Source: Hyphomonas sp.
GTDB taxonomy: Bacteria; Pseudomonadota; Alphaproteobacteria; Caulobacterales; Hyphomonadaceae
DNA: 64,000 nucleotides
Reading direction: 5' to 3'
Assembly: GCF_016125515.1 (NCBI RefSeq)
Contig: NZ_WGLO01000001.1
Coordinates: forward strand, 310,001 to 374,000
Position numbers and translations under genes: made by a program. Position 1 is the first letter of the stretch. Every line of letters begins with the position of its first letter. Shown here one piece after another: positions 25,311-33,471 of the stretch. The notes beneath the pieces are model-generated. The model was given only the letters and a program-made list of their open reading frames with translations. It did not search any database and was not told where the DNA came from.

Positions 25311-26060
25311 ATGATCTTGCGCCGCATCTCGGATGCCTTCCGTCGCCAGGACTGGTTCACCGTCGCGGTGGAAACGTTCATCGTTGTGCTGGGCGTGTTC
25401 CTTGGCCTGCAGGTCAACAACTGGAACGCCGCGCGCAGCGACCGGGCGCGCGAGGCGGTCTATCTCGTCAGCCTGGCGGAAGACCTGCGCAGCGACATCA
25501 ACGACCTCGACGAGATCGACCGCGTGTCGGGCCTGCGCATGTCGGCCATGGCCTTCCTTCTGGAACAGGCGACGGGCGCGCCGTTGCCGAACGGATTCGA
25601 CTCCGCGCGTGGCCGCATCCTGATCGAGGCTTCCCCTGCTTTCGGCGAAGGCGATCCCAACTCCATCGGCATTGCCATGTTTATCTTCACGCCGCTCGAC
25701 GGCAACCGGCTGACCTATGACACGCTGATCAATACCGGCGGTATCGGCGTGTTACGCGACACCGCGCTGGTCCGCGAGATCCAGACTTACTATGCCAATG
25801 TCGACAAGGTGCTCCACTTTGAAGAATCTCTGGAGGCCAACCGCGTCCAGTTCGTTGGCGCCCAGCAGGCTGCCGGTATTTCGCCGGTGGATCTGACGCC
25901 GCCAGCGCAGCTTACCGAACAGTTCAAGGCTAACCCCGAACTCCTCGCCGGCGCGAAGAACTATTGGCTCTACACCAACCGTCACCTGAAGCTGATCCGT
26001 GACCTGCGCGCCGAAGCGGACGCGCTCGCAAAAAAGATTGAAGCGGAAATCAAGTCATGA
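25311..26060 (+). CDS. Membrane-anchored hypothetical protein, first of a tandem pair (DUF6090-like)
   Basis: 249 residues from the ATG at 25311, starting MILRRISDAFRRQDW. An N-terminal cytoplasmic basic stretch is followed by one transmembrane helix, FIVVLGVFLGLQVNNWN (residues ~20-37), whose GLQVNNWN ending resembles the ILIALQINNWNE signature of DUF6090-type proteins; the family name is from memory. The remaining ~200 residues are soluble, mostly helical, probably periplasmic: AREAVYLVSLAEDLRSDI then LINTGGIGVLRD. Function unknown. Its stop overlaps the next paralogue's ATG by 4 bp. Confidence 0.75.
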   Translation: MILRRISDAFRRQDWFTVAVETFIVVLGVFLGLQVNNWNAARSDRAREAVYLVSLAEDLRSDINDLDEIDRVSGLRMSAMAFLLEQATGAPLPNGFDSARGRILIEASPAFGEGDPNSIGIAMFIFTPLDGNRLTYDTLINTGGIGVLRDTALVREIQTYYANVDKVLHFEESLEANRVQFVGAQQAAGISPVDLTPPAQLTEQFKANPELLAGAKNYWLYTNRHLKLIRDLRAEADALAKKIEAEIKS

Positions 26061-26797
26061 TCCTGCGCCGGCTGACAGAGCACGTCAAATCCCAGAACTG
26101 GTTTGCCGTCGGGCTCGATTTCCTGATCGTCGTGGCGGGTGTGTTTGTTGCCACACAGGTGGCCAACTGGAATACAGCCCGCGTCGAGCGGGCGCAGGAA
26201 AGGCAATACCTGCTGCGTTTGCATGAGGAGGTTTCGGCGCTTGTGGACGAGCAGGAGCGGGACCGCGCGGACGTCATGGCACGCGCCACGCGCATGGAAG
26301 AGATCGCCGCCTATCTGAACGTCTTCGGTACGCCGGCGGCCAGTGTGCTCGAACCGGTGGGAGACCATTGCCGCGCCGTGATCACGTCGCACATCTATGC
26401 CGGCAACATCACATTGCCGCCGACCATCAATGAACTCATCTCGACCGGTCGTATCCTCCTCGTTTCGAACGAGAAGCTCCGCATGCAGATCGTAAGGTTT
26501 GCCCAGGCCATCGATGAGAGCGGCCAGCTGCGCCACGATATCCAGGTCGACCGGATGGTCATGTCCCGGAAGTATCCAGACCTCATCCAGCTTTCCCCGA
26601 TCAACCGCGATCTGAGTGCTTGCGATTTTCCGGCCATGGCCGGATCGCAGGCTTTCCGGAACGACTATCTCGACAACATGCCCCGCTTCCTGGCTTACGC
26701 AGACGCCGTGATCCAGAGCCAGCAGGATCTTCGCCGCGAGCTGCATGCCGCGCTCGATGCGGAGCTGTCCATACAGCATGAGGAAAGCGCCCCATGA
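26057..26797 (+). CDS. Membrane-anchored hypothetical protein, second of the tandem pair (DUF6090-like)
   Basis: 246 residues, beginning MILRRLTEHVKSQNW with the single transmembrane helix FLIVVAGVFVATQVANWN, the same architecture as its upstream neighbour; the soluble part has the parallel elements ERQYLLRLHEEVSAL and INELISTGRILLVSN. The two are clearly paralogous but diverged. ATGA overlaps at both ends: with the upstream paralogue at 26057-26060 and with a third MILRR start at 26794-26797. Co-translation of the set suggests a membrane complex, which is inference. Confidence 0.75.
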   Translation: MILRRLTEHVKSQNWFAVGLDFLIVVAGVFVATQVANWNTARVERAQERQYLLRLHEEVSALVDEQERDRADVMARATRMEEIAAYLNVFGTPAASVLEPVGDHCRAVITSHIYAGNITLPPTINELISTGRILLVSNEKLRMQIVRFAQAIDESGQLRHDIQVDRMVMSRKYPDLIQLSPINRDLSACDFPAMAGSQAFRNDYLDNMPRFLAYADAVIQSQQDLRRELHAALDAELSIQHEESAP

Positions 26798-26895
26798 TCC
26801 TGCGCCGCGTTGCGCACTGGCGGGCGATCTTGGGGCATGCCGCCGCAACGCTGCCTGCTCAGCGCGCGGTGCTGCCGGCGGCACGCTGTGTGTGA
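26794..26895 (+). pseudogene. Truncated third MILRR paralogue (33 codons)
   Basis: Starting at the ATGA that overlaps the previous stop, the frame reads MILRRVAHWRAILG and continues to a TGA at 26893-26895. It repeats the invariant MILRR start and the 4-bp overlap, but lacks the transmembrane helix and soluble domain of the two paralogues. The likeliest reading is the stub of a third family member lost by deletion, leaving 71 bp before the KefB gene. A functional 33-residue peptide is possible but unsupported. Confidence 0.5.
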
Positions 26896-26966
26896 GGTGG
26901 CGGGGCTGACAAGGGACTCTTCGATGGCTTAGGGTAGGCCGCAGCATCAGAAAGGGGGCGCGCGGC

Positions 26967-28724
26967 ATGGAACAGGTCATCGATCACGTCGCCGCCGAAG
27001 TGGCCCACGGGCCCAGCCCCACGCTGATCAAGGACCTGCTCGTCTTCCTGATCGCCGCCGGCATCCTCGTGCCCGCCATGCGGTTCATACGGATCCCCAC
27101 CGTGATTGCCTTCATGGTTGCGGGCCTGGCGCTCGGCCCCTTTGCGCTCGGCCGCCTCGCGCAGGACATGCCGGTGCTGGAATATTTCTCGATCTCGTCT
27201 CCGGAAGCGGCGCTGCCCTTTGCCGAGCTCGGCGTGCTATTCCTGCTCTTCCTGCTCGGTGTAGAGTTCTCGTTCGACCGGCTCTGGGCGCTGCGCCGCG
27301 TCGTTGTCGGGGCGGGCGGCCTGCAGGCGGGCATCAGCGCCATTGCGATCGCCGGCGTCGGCTTCGCGTTCGGGCTCGACTTGCCGGTCGCGATGATCCT
27401 CGGCCTCGCGCTGGCGCTGTCTTCCACCGCCATCGTCATGCAGGTGCTGGTGGAATCCAAACGCGCGGCCAAGCCGGTCGGGCGCGCCACGCTGGGCGTG
27501 CTGCTCTTCCAGGATATCCTCGTCGCGCCCATCCTGATCTTCGTCGGCTTCGCCGCGATGAAATCCGAAGCCAACATGGCCGGCGTGCTGATCGACGCGC
27601 TGGTGCGCGGCCTGATCGCTATCGGCGTCATCTATGTGATCGGCCGTTTCGCGCTCGGCCGCGTCTTCCACCTCGCTGCGATCAGCGGTGGGCGGGACTT
27701 CCTGATGGCGCTGACCCTGCTCACCGTCGTGGGCGCCGCCGCGATCACCTACAGCGCCGGCCTCTCGCTCGCGCTGGGCGCCTTCCTCGCCGGCCTGCTC
27801 GTCGGCGAGACCGAGTTCAAGCACCAGACCGAAGTCGACCTTGAGCCCTTCAAGGGTCTGCTGCTGGGCCTGTTCTTCATGACCGTCGGCATGAGCCTCA
27901 ACCTGCCGGACATTGCCGGCAATATCCTCTGGGTCATGGCGGCGCTGATTGCGCTCGTCGCGGTGAAGGTCGCCATCGCCTATGCGGCTTGCCGCTTTTT
28001 CGCCGGCCCGCACACCCTATCCATCGAGGCGGCGCTGCTGCTGGCGCCCGCGGGGGAATTCGCCTTCGTCGTGCTCACCGCCGCGCAGGCCGGCCGCGCT
28101 ATCCCTACAGACGTCGCCACCTTCGCCTCGGCCGTTGCGGGCCTCTCGATGCTGCTCACGCCGATGCTCGGCCATTATGGAAGGCGCCTCGCGATGCAGA
28201 GCAAGACCCAGCCAGGACCGCTGCCGCCGCAGATGGATGCGTCCGAACTGACGGACCATATCATCCTGGCGGGCTATGGCCGTGTGGGCCAATCGATTGC
28301 GCGCCTGCTTGCCGAGGAAGAAGCCGCTATCCTCGCGCTTGACCGTGAGCCGGACAAGATCCGCATGGCTCGCGAGGCCGGTATCCACGCCTATGTCGCC
28401 GATGCCGCGCGCCCGGAATTTCTCCGCGCCGCCGGCATTCACACCGCCTCCATGCTGATCGTGACGGTGGACGATGCCGCCCGCGCCGAGCAGATGGTGC
28501 GCGCTGCGCTGGAACTTCGCCCGGATCTCACCATCCTCGCCCGTGCGCATGACGGCGACCATATGGTGCGCCTCAGCAGTGCAGGCGCTGACTATGTCGT
28601 GCCCGAGGCCATCGAGTCCGGTCTCCAGATGGTGCGTATCGCGCTGGAAGTGTTCGGCTACGACACAGAAACCGTCCGGGCACGGATCGCCCAGGCGCGG
28701 GACGAGGAATACCGGCGCGCCTAG
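26967..28724 (+). CDS. KefB-type monovalent cation:proton antiporter with TrkA-N domain
   Basis: 585 residues. About 12 transmembrane segments fill residues ~20-400, including the CPA2 hallmarks ELGVLFLLFLLGVEF, LGLALALSSTAIVMQVL and GVLLFQDILVAPIL. From ~410 a Rossmann RCK/TrkA-N domain begins with HIILAGYGRVGQSIARLL and would sense NAD(H) or a thiol adduct. It should exchange K+ (or Na+) for H+ across the inner membrane, as in glutathione-gated K+ efflux, but no ancillary KefF/KefG gene is adjacent. Preceded by AAAGGGGG. Confidence 0.92.
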   Translation: MEQVIDHVAAEVAHGPSPTLIKDLLVFLIAAGILVPAMRFIRIPTVIAFMVAGLALGPFALGRLAQDMPVLEYFSISSPEAALPFAELGVLFLLFLLGVEFSFDRLWALRRVVVGAGGLQAGISAIAIAGVGFAFGLDLPVAMILGLALALSSTAIVMQVLVESKRAAKPVGRATLGVLLFQDILVAPILIFVGFAAMKSEANMAGVLIDALVRGLIAIGVIYVIGRFALGRVFHLAAISGGRDFLMALTLLTVVGAAAITYSAGLSLALGAFLAGLLVGETEFKHQTEVDLEPFKGLLLGLFFMTVGMSLNLPDIAGNILWVMAALIALVAVKVAIAYAACRFFAGPHTLSIEAALLLAPAGEFAFVVLTAAQAGRAIPTDVATFASAVAGLSMLLTPMLGHYGRRLAMQSKTQPGPLPPQMDASELTDHIILAGYGRVGQSIARLLAEEEAAILALDREPDKIRMAREAGIHAYVADAARPEFLRAAGIHTASMLIVTVDDAARAEQMVRAALELRPDLTILARAHDGDHMVRLSSAGADYVVPEAIESGLQMVRIALEVFGYDTETVRARIAQARDEEYRRA

Positions 28725-28734
28725 GCGGGCCGCG

Positions 28735-29445
28735 TCATTCTTCCGCGCAGAACTTCACCTGCGCCTCGTCCAGCGACAAGCCGATCTCCGCCAGCCCGCC
28801 TTCATCGACCACGCTGCAGGTTTCGGTTTCGCCGTCTTCGCCCAGTGTGTTTTCCGCCGTGACGACCGGAGCCACCTTGTTGTCCTCGAAGATGTAATAG
28901 GTTGTGCCCCAGGCCGCGGCGCTGGTTCGCGCCGGCGTGACGAACATGCCATCTGCATAGGCCACCACATCGATGCCGGCGACTTCGCCGGCGCGTTCGA
29001 ATTGCGGCTCGCCATCCTTGCCGCGCCACACCGCGAAGGTCGTGTTCACCGTACCGGTCATCAGCGGCACCAGGATTTCGGCCCGGCCGTCGCTGTCGAG
29101 ATCCTCGAATAGGGGCAGGTTGTAGGTGAACTCGGTCGTCTCCCGGATGGTCTGGATGATCGTGCCGTTGGCAGATAGCGTCAGGCTCAGCTCGCGCGGA
29201 CCATCCTTGGCGCCTTCATAATGCACGTCCGCGCTGAGGCCTGTATCGCCGGGCGCCATCAGGCGGCAATCGGCATCGCCTGTAGGTCCGAACGCTTCGG
29301 CGCCCGGTCCGTTGCAGTCCGGCAGCTCAGCCACTTCCGGCACCGGCGCGGCGGCGGGTGCATTCGCGGCGTCTGGTTGGCACCCCGCCAGCGCTGCGGC
29401 GGGCAACAGGGCAAGGAGGAAAAGGCGGCGCAGCGGTGCGGACAT
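28735..29445 (-). CDS. Hypothetical lipoprotein
   Basis: 236 residues from the ATG at 29445. Lipobox LAGC at residues ~18-21 after a hydrophobic core (FLLALLPAAALA). The mature chain begins with a low-complexity Ala/Pro linker and has several cysteines. A segment FEDLDSDGRAEILVP resembles the DxDGxxE calcium/FG-GAP-like loop seen in surface proteins that bind Ca2+; there is only one, so this is a weak hint. Convergent with the KefB gene, 10 bp apart. No family recognised. Confidence 0.75.
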   Translation of the reverse strand: MSAPLRRLFLLALLPAAALAGCQPDAANAPAAAPVPEVAELPDCNGPGAEAFGPTGDADCRLMAPGDTGLSADVHYEGAKDGPRELSLTLSANGTIIQTIRETTEFTYNLPLFEDLDSDGRAEILVPLMTGTVNTTFAVWRGKDGEPQFERAGEVAGIDVVAYADGMFVTPARTSAAAWGTTYYIFEDNKVAPVVTAENTLGEDGETETCSVVDEGGLAEIGLSLDEAQVKFCAEE

Positions 29446-29474
29446 GCAAACTCCCGGTCTGGACTCCACTGACC

Positions 29475-30410
29475 CTAGGCCCGTTGAGCGCCGGTGGGAA
29501 TGGGGGCGGCGCTGAGCGACAGCGCGCCGGAAATGTCCACCAGCACGCCGCGCAGCCAAGTCAGCGCCGGGTCTTCGGAATTCTCACGGCGCCAGTAGAG
29601 AACGCTCGCCAGGGAGGTCAGGTCGAAGGTCAGCTCCAGCACCGCGATCCCCGCTTCGCCCGCCAGCGGCCGGGGTGCCACCAGCGCCAGCTGGGTCTCG
29701 CGCACCACAGCCAGGGCGGGCAGGTGATGCGGCATTCGCAGTACCGGCGTGATGCGCTGGCCGGCCGCGCGGGCGACTTCCTCCACCAGGCTGCGCCCCT
29801 CGCGGCGGCTCGACACAGCGATGTGGCGCAGGCTGACGAACCGTTCCAGCGTCAGCGTCTCGCGGGCCAGCGGATGGTTCTGCGCAACCAGGCAGACATA
29901 GGGCGTGGCGAACAGGTCCTGGCGCTCCATGTCACCGCCGCGCAGGTCCGGCACGTCTATGGCAAGGTCAAGCCGGCCCGAAGCGAGCTCGGTTGAGATC
30001 GCCGCACGCTGCGCCTGGCTCCAGGCGATCCGCACGCCGGGCGCGTCCTTTTCCAGCCGCCGGGCCAATGCCGGGGCCAGCATGTAGGCGCCGGCATCGC
30101 GCGCTGCGATGTTGAACACCCGAGTCGAGCGTTCTGGCGCAAAGGCCGAGCGGGGCTCGAGGCCGGCGCGCAGCCGGTCCAGTGCATCACGCACGGCCGG
30201 CATCAGCGCCTCGGCCATCGCAGTCGGCTTCACGCCGCGTCCTTCCCGCACGAACAGCGGGTCCTCGAAGTGCGCGCGCAGCCGCGCCAGGGCGTTGCTG
30301 ACGGCCGGCTGGGTGATGTGCAGGCTCTCGCTCGCCCGTGTCAGGCTGCGCTCGGTATGGATCGCCTCCAGCACGGGCAGGAGGTTCAGATCGAGGGTAC
30401 GTAGGTTCAT
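29475..30410 (-). CDS. LysR-family transcriptional regulator
   Basis: 311 residues from the ATG at 30410 (a GTG at 30434 would lie inside an operator and is less likely). The N-terminal winged helix reads LNLLPVLEAIHTERSLTRASESLHITQPAVSNALARLRAHFEDPLFVREG, canonical for LTTRs; the rest is the substrate-binding-like effector domain. An ATC-N9-GAT inverted repeat 17 bp upstream (30427-30441) suggests autoregulation. The neighbour upstream is an exporter gene on the same strand; there is no divergent target. Confidence 0.92.
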   Translation of the reverse strand: MNLRTLDLNLLPVLEAIHTERSLTRASESLHITQPAVSNALARLRAHFEDPLFVREGRGVKPTAMAEALMPAVRDALDRLRAGLEPRSAFAPERSTRVFNIAARDAGAYMLAPALARRLEKDAPGVRIAWSQAQRAAISTELASGRLDLAIDVPDLRGGDMERQDLFATPYVCLVAQNHPLARETLTLERFVSLRHIAVSSRREGRSLVEEVARAAGQRITPVLRMPHHLPALAVVRETQLALVAPRPLAGEAGIAVLELTFDLTSLASVLYWRRENSEDPALTWLRGVLVDISGALSLSAAPIPTGAQRA

Positions 30411-30426
30411 GGCCAGCTCTTCTATT

Positions 30427-30441
30427 ATCACCATTGGTGAT
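30427..30441. promoter_or_regulatory. LTTR box upstream of the LysR gene
   Basis: ATCACC-ATT-GGTGAT is a perfect inverted repeat and also matches the LysR consensus T-N11-A (ATC-N9-GAT). It sits 17 bp before the regulator's ATG, fitting autorepression. That the adjacent LysR binds it is inference. Confidence 0.6.
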
Positions 30442-30527
30442 GAGAAGGCTTCATAGAATAAAGTAGCCGAATAGTCGAGAAGGGCGCATCTAATAGGCGA
30501 GACTGGAGCCCCGGCATGTCGGCCGCC

Positions 30528-31274
30528 CTACATCCAACCCGCCGCTTTCAGCAGCATTACCGCGCCAATCGCGGTGACGATGTAGCGCATCCACTTCTTG
30601 AAATCGACATCCGTCATTTTCTCGAGCACGTGTCCACCCAGGGTGGTGCCGAGCATGGACAGTGGAATGGCTGCCGCCATCAACCACCAGGGCGGCAGGT
30701 CAGCCGCGCCGGACGCGGCGATGACCGGGTAGCTCCAGAACACAACCTTGACGAAGTGGGCCAGCACCTGGGTGACCGCCTTGGTCGCGACGATCGCCTG
30801 CCGCGTCATGTCGGTGCGCACGAAGAACAGATCCAGCAAAGGGCCGGCCACACCCGCGATGGTATTGAGCGCCTGGACGGTGAAGCCCGCCCCCTCAGCC
30901 TGGAAGCGGCGCTGGATGTCGAGATCGACAATCCGCTTGGGCAGCCAGACGAGCAGCGTCGTCAGCCCCAGCAGCAGGTAGACCATCTGCTGGTCCGGGC
31001 GCCAGGACAAGGCAAACAGCAGGGCCACCGCCGCGCCCGAGCCGAGCGCGTAGCGCCGGAATACCGCCCAGTCGATGTGCGCGCGCCACAGGAAGGCGCG
31101 GTATCCGTTGGAGAAGATCTGGATCGAACCGTGGATGATCATCGCGCTCGCCACCGGCACCAGCGTGGCCAGAACGCCCATGAAGATCACGCCGCCCGCC
31201 ATGCCGAATATGCCCGAGATGAACGTCGTCACAAGGACGGTCACGAGCAGGATGGCAACGGTCGGAAGGCTCAT
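30528..31274 (-). CDS. TauE/SafE family sulfite-exporter-like permease
   Basis: 248 residues from the ATG at 31274, all but short loops hydrophobic, with about eight transmembrane helices. The N-terminal repeat contains LVTTFISGIFGMAGGVIFMG and the second TIAGVAGPLLDLFFVRTD, the glycine-rich signatures of the TauE/SafE fold, which moves sulfite, sulfonates or other anions across the inner membrane. No substrate clue is nearby. It precedes the LysR gene on the same strand with 117 bp between. Confidence 0.85.
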   Translation of the reverse strand: MSLPTVAILLVTVLVTTFISGIFGMAGGVIFMGVLATLVPVASAMIIHGSIQIFSNGYRAFLWRAHIDWAVFRRYALGSGAAVALLFALSWRPDQQMVYLLLGLTTLLVWLPKRIVDLDIQRRFQAEGAGFTVQALNTIAGVAGPLLDLFFVRTDMTRQAIVATKAVTQVLAHFVKVVFWSYPVIAASGAADLPPWWLMAAAIPLSMLGTTLGGHVLEKMTDVDFKKWMRYIVTAIGAVMLLKAAGWM

Positions 31275-31402
31275 GCCGCCGCCCTTAGCCGAGTCCCCGC
31301 ACCGGCGCGAGCCAGAAAGAAATTGCGCGCCCCCCAGCGCGTCAGTTACCCTGCTGACCAAGAACAGCAGAAAAGTTGAAACTCCGGAGAGGAACCACGC
31401 CG

Positions 31403-32704
31403 ATGCCTGACACCCAAAGAACCGCCGATGCGAGCGCAGACCTGAACGATCTGCGCATGTCGGAAGCCGCCCGCCCGCTTTACGACCATGTGAAGAAATT
31501 CATCGCCGAGGTCGTGAACCCGATGAGCGAGGAGTTCCACAGCTACGACGCCAACAAGAAGGACATCTGGTCCTACGCTCCGGGCCAGCTCGAGTGCCTT
31601 GAGAAGGCGAAGGACGAAGCCAAGAAGCAAGGCCTCTGGAACTTCTTCCTGCCCGACGCCGAAACCGGCGAAGGCCTGTCGAACCTCGACTATGCCTACA
31701 TCGCCGCCGAACTCGGTAAGAACCCGATGGCGTCTGAAACCATGAACTGCTCGGCGCCTGATACCGGCAACATGGAAGTGCTCGAGCGCGTCGGCACGCC
31801 GGCCCAGAAGGAACAGTGGCTGAAGCCTCTGCTGGAAGGCAAGATCCGCTCGGCCTTCGCAATGACCGAGCCGGGCATGGCCTCCTCGGATGCCAAGAAC
31901 GTCTCGATGTCTGCCGTACTGGAAGGCGACGAGTGGGTCATCAATGGCGAGAAATACTACATCTCCGGCGCCGGCGATCCGCGTTGCCGCATCATGATCA
32001 CGATGGTGAAAACCAACAATGGCTCCGACGTGAACCGCCAGCAATCGCAGATCCTGGTGCCGCTGCCGCATCCGGGCGTGGAGATTGTCGGCCCGATGCA
32101 CGTGTTCGGCGATCCGGATGCCCCGCATGGCCACATGCACCTGCGATTCAAAAACGTCCGTGTGCCGAAGGAAAACATGCTGCTCGGCGAAGGCCGCGGC
32201 TTCGAGATCTCGCAGCTGCGCCTCGGCCCCGGCCGTATCCACCACTGCATGCGTTCGCTCGGCGCCGCCGAGAAGGCGCTCGACCTGATGTGCATCCGCG
32301 GCCTCAGCCGCGAAGCCTTCGGCCGCCCGCTGGCCAAGCTCGGTGGCAACACCGAAATCATCAGCCGCGCTCGGATCGAGATCGAGGCGATGCGCATGAT
32401 GGTTCTGAAAGCCGCTAAGGCGATGGACGTGCTCGGTAACAAGGAAGCCCGCGTCTGGATCTCGATGGTGAAGGCCATGGTGCCCGAGCGCGTCTGCCAG
32501 ATCATCGACCAGGCGATCCAGATCCATGGCGCGACCGGTGTCTCGCAATGGACGCCGCTGGCCCGGATGTACGCCCAGCAGCGCACCCTGCGCCTGGCGG
32601 ACGGCCCGGACGAAGTGCACCACATGGTCGTCGGCCGCAACGAGCTGCGCAAATATGAAGGCGGCGTAGAAGACCCGGCCCTGGCTGCCATCTGGCGCAA
32701 ATAA
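31403..32704 (+). CDS. Acyl-CoA dehydrogenase family protein
   Basis: 433 residues from the ATG at 31403, after GGAGAGGA. ACAD fold: FAMTEPGMASSDAKNV (FAD-binding middle domain), YYISGAGDPRCRIMI, LGEGRGFEISQLRLGPGRIHHCMRSLG, and the C-terminal QIHGATGVSQWTPLARMYAQQRTLRLADGPDEVH. It oxidises acyl-CoA to trans-2-enoyl-CoA, with electrons passed to ETF; subgroup resembles the ACAD10/11-like enzymes. A strong terminator follows its stop by 32 bp. Confidence 0.93.
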   Translation: MPDTQRTADASADLNDLRMSEAARPLYDHVKKFIAEVVNPMSEEFHSYDANKKDIWSYAPGQLECLEKAKDEAKKQGLWNFFLPDAETGEGLSNLDYAYIAAELGKNPMASETMNCSAPDTGNMEVLERVGTPAQKEQWLKPLLEGKIRSAFAMTEPGMASSDAKNVSMSAVLEGDEWVINGEKYYISGAGDPRCRIMITMVKTNNGSDVNRQQSQILVPLPHPGVEIVGPMHVFGDPDAPHGHMHLRFKNVRVPKENMLLGEGRGFEISQLRLGPGRIHHCMRSLGAAEKALDLMCIRGLSREAFGRPLAKLGGNTEIISRARIEIEAMRMMVLKAAKAMDVLGNKEARVWISMVKAMVPERVCQIIDQAIQIHGATGVSQWTPLARMYAQQRTLRLADGPDEVHHMVVGRNELRKYEGGVEDPALAAIWRK

Positions 32705-32736
32705 GCGCCTGATTGACAGGCCCCTGAAAGGCGAAG

Positions 32737-32766
32737 ACCCTCCCTGGAAACAGGGAGGGTTTTTTC
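32737..32766 (+). terminator. Terminator after the acyl-CoA dehydrogenase gene, overlapping the next ribosome-binding site
   Basis: ACCCTCCCTG pairs perfectly with CAGGGAGGGT around GAAA, followed by TTTTTC. The next gene's ATG begins at 32767, one base later. The 3' stem arm (AGGGAGGG) has the sequence and spacing (about 8 nt) of a ribosome-binding site for that ATG, so the hairpin could both end the upstream message and hide the downstream start. Confidence 0.85.
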
Positions 32767-33471
32767 ATGCGGGCAATGCTTCTGGCTTTCGCTTTGACGA
32801 TGGTGCCGTGCGGGGCGGCTATCGCACAGGATATGGAACGGGTGGTCGTGACCGCCAGCCGGATCGACCAGGACGACCTGCGCAGCGCGCCGGCTATCTA
32901 CCGGCGGATCCCGGCAGACTTCGTGCTCGTCTCGGTCAGCTACCAAAGCGCCACGCGCGACCCCGGCGAGCGCAAGAAGGAGCTGGAGACCATGTTCATC
33001 CGGCTGAAGGAAAAGGCTGCCAAGACGGACGGCTTTGACCTGTCCGGAGGCACGATCGGCGAGAGCACCGCCGATATCGACACGGTGCTGTTCTCCGACA
33101 TCCACCAGACCGACTATAATGGCACGGGCCGGTTCACGCTGACCCTTAGCGTGGACACCAAGGGCGGCGAGCCCTTCGACCGGCTGATGAAGCGGGCTGA
33201 AGACTTCGTGATGACCATCAAGACGGCCGGGCGCGCCGAGGCCTATCTCGGCGACGACCAGTTCATCGGTGCCCGCGATGTCACCAAGCACCGCGCCGAC
33301 CTGGTCGCCGACATCGCAGCCGAAGTGCGCGGCCTGCAGGCTCTTCTTGCCCCGGCCCGGGTCACGCTGACAGGGCTCGAGAACCGGATCGTCACCCAGC
33401 CCTCCGGTCCGCTGGAGCTGGAGATGTTCATTCCGTACACGCTGACCGTCGAGAGCGGTGCTGGTGAGTGA
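32767..33471 (+). CDS. Exported hypothetical protein with TonB-plug-like start
   Basis: 234 residues. Signal peptide (MLLAFALTMVPCGAAIAQ, cleavage after AIAQ near residue 21). The mature protein opens MERVVVTASRIDQDDL, close to the sequence that begins many TonB-dependent receptors, but no beta-barrel follows; instead there is a ~210-residue alpha/beta-looking chain with LVSVSYQSATRDPGERKKELE and GLENRIVTQP. It may be a periplasmic partner, which is speculative; function unknown. It ends overlapping the PepSY gene by 4 bp (GTGA). Confidence 0.72.
   Translation: MRAMLLAFALTMVPCGAAIAQDMERVVVTASRIDQDDLRSAPAIYRRIPADFVLVSVSYQSATRDPGERKKELETMFIRLKEKAAKTDGFDLSGGTIGESTADIDTVLFSDIHQTDYNGTGRFTLTLSVDTKGGEPFDRLMKRAEDFVMTIKTAGRAEAYLGDDQFIGARDVTKHRADLVADIAAEVRGLQALLAPARVTLTGLENRIVTQPSGPLELEMFIPYTLTVESGAGE

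Noticed and set aside
31346-33291. Long minus-strand frames over the acyl-CoA dehydrogenase gene
   Set aside because: Antisense to a motif-complete gene; residues are those expected from reading GC-rich codons backwards.
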